A stretch of 64,000 nucleotides of DNA from Chrysogorgia sp. JL179-B06 (lineage: Eukaryota; Cnidaria; Anthozoa; Scleralcyonacea; Chrysogorgiidae), in assembly GCA_035772405.1 (NCBI GenBank), contig JAYKKM010000228.1, forward strand, positions 1 to 64,000, read 5' to 3'. Positions 49,501-58,500 of this stretch are shown in pieces. The notes under the pieces are model-generated. The model was not told where the DNA came from. It saw only the letters and a program-made list of their open reading frames with translations, and searched no databases. Numbering within the stretch: the first letter of the stretch is position 1; each line of letters opens with the position of its first letter. The position numbers and the translations under genes were made by a program.

Positions 49501-52500
49501 CGCTAAGCGTGTCGGTGAGCTGAATTATGACGGAATTGACTTCCCAGTCACACTCAAAGACTACAACAAGATCGAAAAGGCTAACGAGATTAGCATTAAC
49601 GTTTTTGGGTACGAAAATAAGCAGCCATTCCCTGTGTACGTCTCTAAGGAGGCGTACCCTGACCATATGGACCTATTGTTGATAACTAATGACGTGGGCA
49701 ACAAGCATTATGTGTACATTCGCGATTTTAACAAATTCATGTACCGCCAAACAGAGCATAAGGCGAGAAAGCACTTTTGCAGGTATTGTTTGCAATGTTT
49801 CACCCGTGCGGACGTGCTTGAACGCCATGTGGAAGTGTGTTTGGTCATTAATGGGAGGCAAGCTATTAAAATGCCACAAAAAGGTGCGAAAGTGAAATAT
49901 GAGAATTTTAGCAGACAATTAAATGTACCATTTGTGGTGTATGCAGACTTTGAGGCTATCACACAGAAGGTGCACACAGCGACGCCATCAAGCGAGTGTA
50001 GCTACACAAACGCTTATCAGAGACACGTTGACTGCGGTTATGGGTATAAATTGGTTTGTTGCTACGACAATGAGTACAGTAAGCCAGTAAAAGTGTATCG
50101 CGGTGAAAACGCAGTCAACAAGTTCATTGGGGAGATGTTAGAGATTGTTGAATATTGTAAAGAGACATCTGAGAGTCACTTTAACAAAGAAATGATACTG
50201 ACTAACGCCGATAAGAGGAACTTTGACGAGGCTAAAAGTTGCCATATTTGCAGTGTTGAGTACACTAGCGCTGACGTTAGAGTGAGAGACCACTGTCACG
50301 TGTCAGGTAAGTACAGAGGGTCCGCACATCGCGATTGTAATGTGAACTTTAAGTTGACTGACAAAATCCCCGTGATCTTTCATAACTTACGCGGCTACGA
50401 TAGCCATTTCATTATGCAGGAGATTGGCAAGTTTGGTCAAGACATAAATGTGATACCGAACAACATGGAGAAGTACATGGCGTTCATGCTTGGAAAAAAC
50501 TTGGTATTCTTGGACAGCTTTCAGTTCATGGGTAGTGGTCTAGACAACTTGGTGAAGAACCTACCAAGGGACGCTTTCAAATACACGTCAGAAGTGTTTC
50601 GTGAAACAGGGTTGGCACTTATGACAAGAAAGGGGGTCTATCCCTATGATTACATGGACTCCTTTGAAAAATTCGACGAGCGCGAGCTACCCTCCAAAAA
50701 AGATTTCTACAGCGTTCTGAACGATGAGCACATCACGGAAGAGATGCATGAGCGCGCCATCGATGTGTGGGACTACTTCGACGTTGAAAGTATGGGTGAG
50801 TATCACGACCTGTATTTGAAAAGCGATGTGCTCTTGCTTGCCGACGTTTTTGAGAACTTTAGAAAGACATGCCATCGCGAGTATAAATTAGACCCTTGCC
50901 ATTATTTCACATCGCCCGGATTGGCTTGGGATGCCATGTTAAAGATGACTGGAGTAGAACTCGAGTTATTGTCCGACATCGACATGTTCCAGTTCGTAGA
51001 ATTAGGTATGCGTGGTGGTGTGAGCTACATATGCAACAGACATGGCGTGGCGAACAATAAATATATGAAGGGGTACGATAAAGCGCAAGAGTCGAAGTAT
51101 TTGATGTACCTTGACGCCAACAATTTATATGGGTGGGCAATGAGTCGAAGTCTACCTACAGGTGGCTTCAAGTGGTTGACTGAGAAAGAAATAAAAAAGG
51201 TTAATCTACACGACTATCACAACAATAGTGAAAAGGGCCTGCTGCTTGAAGTCGACTTGGAGTATCCAACCCATTTGCATGACCTACATAACGACTACCC
51301 GTTGGCTCCTGAGAAGATGGAAATAACTGTTGACATGTTGTCGGAGTACTGCACAAAAATCAAAAATAAGTTTAACGTGAGTGTTGGCGGCGTGAAGAAG
51401 TTGGTGACTAATTTGACGGACAAAAAAAAGTACGTGTGTCACTATAGAAATCTGCAGTTGTATATGGATCTTGGATTGAAAATCAAAAAGATTTATAGGG
51501 TCCTACAGTTTGACCAGTCCAAGTGGTTGGGCAAGTACATCGACTTTAACACAGTCAAAAGAACTGCGGCTAAGAACGCTTTTGAGAAGGACTTCTTCAA
51601 GTTGATGAACAACAGTGTGTTCGGAAAAAACGATGGAAAACTTGAGGAAGCGTGTGGACGTAAGATTAGTGACCACTGCGAAGAAATTAGAAAAGCTTGT
51701 CTCAAAGCCTACGTTTGTGTCTTGCAAAATATTTAGCGAGAACTTAGTCGCTGTCCACAAAGTCAAAGAGACGCTAACATTAAATAGACCCGCATACGTG
51801 GGTATGTGCATACTAGACTTGAGCAAAACGCTGATGTATAATTTCCACTATAATTATATTATGAAAAAGTACTCTAGCGACACCTGTAGATTACACTTCA
51901 CTGACACTGACAGTCTGTTGTACTCAATCAAAACTGGCGACGTCTACTCTGACTTTATGATGGAGCGCGAAAAGTTTGACAATAGCGATTACCCTGCAGA
52001 CAACCCGTTCGCTTTCAAAGAGAATAAGAAAGTTATTGGCAAGATGAAAGACGAGTGCGCTGGAACACCAATTATTGAGTTCGTTGGGTTGCGCAGTAAA
52101 ATGTACAGCTATTTGAAAGAGGATGGGGGTGGTGGGAAAACCGCTAAAGGCATTAGAAAGAATATAATTAAAAAAGTGATCAAGCACGAAGATTATAAAA
52201 GTGTGTTACTTGAGCAGAAACAATTGCGACACATAATGAAGACCATTAGAAGTGTCAAACATCAGCTAGGTAGTTACGAAATTAATAAAGTGTCGCTATC
52301 CTGTTTTGATGACAAACGATACCTTTTAGAAAATGGTATTGACTCCTACGCGTATGGTCACAAAAACATTGTAGTGAGAGACATACCTTAAACACTGCGA
52401 CGTGATTCCCATAAGGTCACTCTCTCCACGCGTGCGAAATTGCGAACGCTCCTCTCACCAACTTGTTAATCAGCAAATTCGCTAGCTTACTGGATGGGTT

Positions 52501-55500
52501 GAACGCTATTGAAAATCCTGACGAACTAAACGACGAGTTGCAAAAAGACCCGTCGAGAGCATTGTCGCGATTATGACACCGAACGTGCCTTTCTTGGGTT
52601 TGTTGTCGGGAGGAATCACGACGTCGAAATACGTGTACGACCACCGTTTCAGAAGTGCGACAAACACTGAAAATAGTGAGCGGGTGGACTAATTTGCATG
52701 CTAGCAGGTGGCTTCATAACAACCGCGCGAGCCCATTCACACAACAGTTTTTTATTCACGATATTTATAGTGTACAATTTAACGAGTACGCTCAAAGTTA
52801 GACAGTCTTAGCATGGTGGTCCTCACTCCTTCTTCAAACACTGCGATTCTTCTCTCATAGTCAGCACGACAGCAGGTGGTTGTACGTGGTGTGTTGCTAA
52901 CAACAACATTCCATTGCGAATAGCAACCACAACTTTTTGAAAAAAATATTTTAAAATGAAAATATTTTTTCAAAGTGAAAATATTTTTTCAAAGTGAAAA
53001 CATTTTTAAAAAAAATCGTAGTTGCTATTCGTAATGGAATGTTGTTGTTAGCGACACCAACAGGTGACCTTGATTCGTATAGCAGGTATCGCATATGAAA
53101 TCTATTTAACACTAGACTCTAGTGGCTCTCTCGCTGAAATTTATTAAACATCATCACTAGAATCACAATCTAGTGGCTTTTTTTCGCGCACGAATTGAAA
53201 CAATGGTAGAGCGCGTCAGTCATAGTTTGTCAAACACAAATGCGAAAATGACGACACAAAACTTTCTCTAAATTTTGACGAAACGTGTCGTATTTCGTTA
53301 AAATAGTGATTTGGTGTTGTCTCGTGAGTCTCGCGTGTGTTTGGCATCAATTTAGTAGAAAACGTGGGAGGGGTGTTTAGATTGACTAACGATTGCTGTA
53401 GTAGTATAGCAAGTGGGGCTGTGGGCTTATTCGACCTCAACCGTGAGTATAAATACCAAAACATCACCAAATTTGTCGAGTCGTGACTTGGCTAAATTTG
53501 GTGATGTTTTGGTATTTATACTCACGGTTGAGGTCGATTGGGCTCGCAGCCCCACTTGCTATACTACTAATGCGCATAGGTAGAAGCCTTATTCTTCTTG
53601 GCCGATTTTAGTTGGACCGAATGGTTAAATCCCAAGCGAAAGCCATGTTCCAATCCCTGGAGAACATAGGAAACCAAATTTGCATCAGGGTGATTTGCTA
53701 GCTCCTTTTTGAACTCGGCAACCACCAATGGAGTCACCTTGGAGACTGGAAATATATTGCTCAACACTAAAAGGCAATATTAGAAGATATACCTGTAGTG
53801 AACCCTGAACCCGTACTTTAGGTGCAATCGCTGTATGAACAAGAAATTACTCCCAACTACACCCCCTGAACCATACTTTATTATTAATTCTTACTGTTAA
53901 ATTTGTTTATACAAATCACATTATACATGATGGCCTAACATGAATATAAATGTCAATCAAGAAACTACCAATTAATCCGTAACAAAACAAGCAACAAACA
54001 CCACCCCAAAACATATTAAAGTATCTTAAACTGTCTCGTCGTATGACATGCTTCTACAGTACTTATTTACAAAAACCTCCGCAGTATAAAAGTCTCGACT
54101 AATCCCGTCACTCGTCAGTGTCTCTTTTGTTTCCTAGGTGGGGGGGAAACAGAACGACGCTTAGTTCTGCGATCTTTTCCCGGGCAATTGCACCGACGAT
54201 GCCCCCCATAACAGTCTAAACATGTATGCGAGAACTTGCATAAGGAGGTTGGGGCAAGACATCTCCCAGCATTCCACGATAAACAGCGCACAGAAGAGCG
54301 CTCGTTTCCGCGCGGCTCCTCACCAAAACCACTTGCATTTGTGCGTGACGAATCCGACGATCCTTTCACATTCGCGCCAGCAGCGTGGAAATTGAACAAT
54401 TGCACATCAATCTTCGACCAATCTGTTAATCGCGTTGCTGCCGCCTGCTCTCGGAAAGCCACATCGTAACTATGCCATACGCCGCCCAAGTATTGACGGT
54501 ATGTTCGCAGAATCAACAGTTTGTATTGGTTTAAATCCTTCCACCGATGTGGAAAGTTTGAAATCACCACCGACGAATATATCGTAAACGCCTCCATCCA
54601 CTGAACAATGTCCGTGATCTGGCGACGCGGTTTCTTAGGCGCTGCAGCCAACACTAAACGGCCATCAAATAACAATTGCGGTTCCGTCTCGTAGCAGTTC
54701 AAATTGGCCGACAATAATTCTGCAAAATCTATAAATTTTCCTGCCAATATCTGGGTAACCAATTTTGCCGGTACCGGGGAATAACCAGGGCCAACTACAA
54801 ACGGTTGTTGAAAGTGGGAAACCGCAAACTGCGACAAAGGGATTGATGAACCCGTTTCTGCGCTGCGGGATTGCGGTGTTAAATTGCCGACAAACTGGTT
54901 CGACGAGTTAGTTTGGCCAAGCTGTGGCATCCCGCTACCAGCGCCAGACAAAGAAGTATTGTCTCTACCGACATGATTAACTGCTGTTCTAGCGCTCGAA
55001 AACGTCGTCACAAAACTAGGAATAACGGTCGGTGACCTACCTTGACCATCTTGAGCGCTTGCGATATTTTGAGCGAACGAAGGCGGCGCACCACTTAACT
55101 GAAAGCCATGTGTTTGTGCCACTAGGCTCGATGACTCTCCCTCAGATTCTCCCACAGGCAAAACAGGCGCTGATGATGTTTGGGTGAGATTGCGCTCCTC
55201 GATCGGCGGTACAATGGTTCCCTGCTCGTCGCTAAGGGCTGACTTCACTGCCGCTATCACTGAGGCAAGGAATTGAGGCGAAGGCTCAACATTCGATCGT
55301 TGATTTCCGACAGCGCCATCCTCACGGACTCCACCAATATCAGTGCTTGCGACTGACGGATCTGCCTCGAAGGCATCCTCTGCGGCCTGACGGCTATTTC
55401 TCGTTAGTTGTTCCATTAGATCCCCCAAATCAATTCAACACAGCGCAAAGTAAGAAATTCCAAGTATCCACGTATCCACCAGTGTTGTCAATAGCGCGCG

Positions 55501-58500
55501 CAAAAACCCAGTCAAGCTCAGACCACGCTGACAAGACTCTGATGAGCGCTGAGGATGCCCCCGCATATTATATAATATGTAGGAGACCGCTGACCAACCA
55601 TGAGTCCTATATCCCGCTGATTAACATTGTCTCCTTTTTTACTTGCCTAAATTACATTTAGCCTAATTTAAACTCTGATATTTCCTCACTGAAACTATAC
55701 TTTGTTCCTACAATGAAAATTTCCATGGGCTGGTTGTCCAAAAAGTGATTAACTTAATCTAGGATTAAGGCTACTCCTGGGGTTAAAAATCTCTAACACT
55801 AAGTTAGCTATTCTGGATTAATATTGCCTTGTTTAAAGGTAGATTAGTGAGGGAGTTGGTAATTGTGGATTAAGAATTTTAATCCAATTGCTAAACTAGC
55901 AATGAAGAATGAGAGAAAGCGCAAAATGAATTTTTAGAAATTAATAAAATCATGGAAAAGTGGAAGTCTAAGATCTAGATGTTATTCAGTCAAATCTCAG
56001 TAACATAAAAACCTGAACAAAAGAAAGCAAGAAATTTGCCTGGAAATAATTGTTGAAGTCAATTCAGAGCATTCGGTGCAACGCATTAAAGATAAGTTAT
56101 GCATGATCATAGTTTGGCAACAAAGGAGTTTACTACATATACCTGTATTAGCAAGAACAGCATAATTAGAGCCAAAGGCAGTTGACCTTCTTCGAAACCA
56201 CCCACAGCTGGGACAGAGAAAACTATCATGATACTTTTCGAAAACACACCATCATTTACTGGCTTTGCAGGCTTTGTAACAGGTATGAATCGTTGTAAAA
56301 TGTTGTTGTTTACATTGTGGACAAGTTTAGGTGTGTTCAAAAGGCAAACATTTATCTTGTGAAACATAGAGATTCTCAGGAATTAGATCTCTCTGAGCAT
56401 TAGTATTTTATTGTGGTTGACTTTTTTTGTAGGAGTCTTCTACTATGTGCTAGGAAATATACGGCCATTGTTCCGGTCCACTGTGCGCAATATCCAACTG
56501 ATTTGTATTGCCAAAACAAAGGATATAAAGATGTTTGGTATAAATAAACTCCTACTGCCTTTTATTCAAGATGTCAACTCCCTTGCAAAGGTATAATATT
56601 GTCAATATGGTTTCTATTTTTAAAAAGTGAAGCCTTTTGTAGGGATGCACCGGAACTTGGTTCCTGCCGGGTAGTTCTGGCAAGAACTCAGATTTTTCCA
56701 AATTTCAGTTCTGGCAGGAATGTTCGTCCGGAATCTATTTGTCAAAACATGGTCAGCGGTTGATCTGTAGTGCTCAGGCTTTCCAAGACTATGCATGACG
56801 TCAACCCAATATATTAAAAACAGATCAACTATTAGGAAACAAAAGACTTTCTGGAGCTTGAATATTCAATATTTACATTAGATTGGACAAAAATGTTCAT
56901 GATACCAGTATGCATGGTATCCATGATACCAGTATGGTATACTTTTTGACCATTAATTTCATTCCACAGGGACAATGTCAGATTAACATGAGCTTGACGA
57001 TCGCCCATGTATCGAATGTCAGACTAAGCTACATAATCTGCCTACTGGTTCAAACAGAAAGATACTACTCTGATTTCCGGTTCCGGCCGATTCCAACAGG
57101 AACTTATTTCAGTTCCGGTTCTGGCTGGAACTTTTAAAGTTGGTTCCGGTGCATCCCTAGCCTTTTTCTAGTTGTGAATACACTTGTAATTGTGTCTCAA
57201 ACAAACTACATGTGTTTAAAATATCCTCTTTTGTTCCTTTTTCCTTTTAAGGAGAATGGTCATAGTTTCATGATAAATGGTGTTGAAAGATCTTTCCGGG
57301 GAGGTCTCTTGTTGTGGACTGGTGACACACTGGGGAGTAACTACATAAGTGGTTTTAAAGAAGGTGTAGGGGGAGCACTTCGATTTTGCAGACACTGTAT
57401 GGCCACAAGACAAGAAAGTAATGAAAAGGTAAACACCTAAATACAATTTCATCACTATTGTATAACAATTAATAATCTACATGTAGCATTATGTCCCCTT
57501 AATGATATATTGTAAACTATGAAAATGATATATTGATTCATGTGTCATTGTAATTCAATGTTGCTTAAAGTGCCTATAAAGTAAAAAAATGTATACGGTA
57601 TACTGTATGCTTCTGTTTTTTATTTTTAGTTTCTTGTTGAACAATTTCAAGAGAGAAACCTGACAAGTCATAGGCGAATTTGCAACTCAATTGAAGATCC
57701 TGATAATGACAAAGATGTCTGTGCACACCTGTCCACAACTTATGGTGTAAACAGGCGAAGTGTTTTGGATAACATAGAGTATTTTGATGTCTGCAAGTGT
57801 ATGCCCGAAGACATTATGCACATTCTGTTGGAAGGCATCGTACCTTATGAATCAAAATTTCTTTTGAGAACAGTGATTGATGAAAGAAGATTCCTCACAC
57901 TAAAAGAGCTGAACCACAGGATTTCTACTTTTAATTATGGTTATATGAACCAAAAGAACAAGCCAACTGAAATAACCAGAGAGATAATAAATTTGACTGA
58001 CACAAGGCTTAAACAAAGCGGTAAAGTGCTCCATAATTGTGGTTTTTGTCTATATTATCGAGATAGTTTCTTAACCCTTTATAGCCCACAAGACTACCTA
58101 TTATTGACTAGTAAAATTGTCTGGTGTCACCCGGGAAAACCTCTAAAGTGTGCATGGCCACTGGGGATTTAAGGTCAAGCCATTTTACTGGTGATATTAT
58201 ATATTTTTATAAATTATAATTTAATTATTATACTATAGAGTGTACATGTAATTAGATGATGATGTTGTTCAACTTTTTTTAACAGCTTCCCAAATGTGGT
58301 GTTTATTTCGATTCCTGCCACTTCTGATTGGTGATAAAGTGGACGATCAGCTGGAAAATTGGCATTGTTTTACCAAGCTTTGGAATATTGTGCAAATCTG
58401 TACTGCTCCAGTAATCACAAAAGATGACGCAGCTTATTTGAAAATCCTTATCAATGAACACCACACTATGTTCAAGAGGCTGTATCCTGATGCATCGATC

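Larger units (their letters stand above)
34162..53568. mobile_element. Polinton/Maverick (adintovirus-like), 19.4 kb
   Basis: Ends AGTAGTATAG...CTATACTACT, terminal inverted repeats of about 912 bp, and a perfect 6-bp duplication AATGCG (34156-34161 and 53569-53574): the three structural marks of Polintons. It encodes the diagnostic pair of protein-primed DNA polymerase B and retroviral-type integrase, plus packaging ATPase, a putative capsid protein and more than a dozen small genes in tightly packed runs. It is inserted in the RT frame of the YR retrotransposon. The TIRs look identical by eye, so insertion is recent. The polymerase and one structural gene each have a frame break. A maturation protease of the adenain type was not found. 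Confidence 0.97.
31528..55668 (-). mobile_element. PAT/Ngaro-type YR retrotransposon, split by a Polinton
   Basis: Sense strand is minus: repeat B2 (55668-55435), gag, RT-RNase H, tyrosine recombinase, repeat A2 (32051-31943), B1 (31942-31709), a 72-bp spacer, then A1 (31636-31528). This is the split direct repeat plan of PAT/Ngaro elements rather than the inverted repeats of DIRS1. A1/A2 (109 bp) and B1/B2 (234 bp) appear identical, so insertion is recent. The junctions match the empty copy at 19870/19871 with no target duplication, as expected for recombinase-mediated integration. Without the Polinton the element is about 4.7 kb. Its pol reading frame has several frame breaks. Confidence 0.92.

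Noticed and set aside
34162..53568. Adenain-like maturation protease
   Set aside because: No protein showed the expected His-Asp/Glu-Gln-Cys arrangement; unannotated gaps between genes are too short.
31528..55668. DIRS1-type element with inverted terminal repeats
   Set aside because: The terminal repeats are direct and split (B2 ... A2 B1 A1 order), not inverted.
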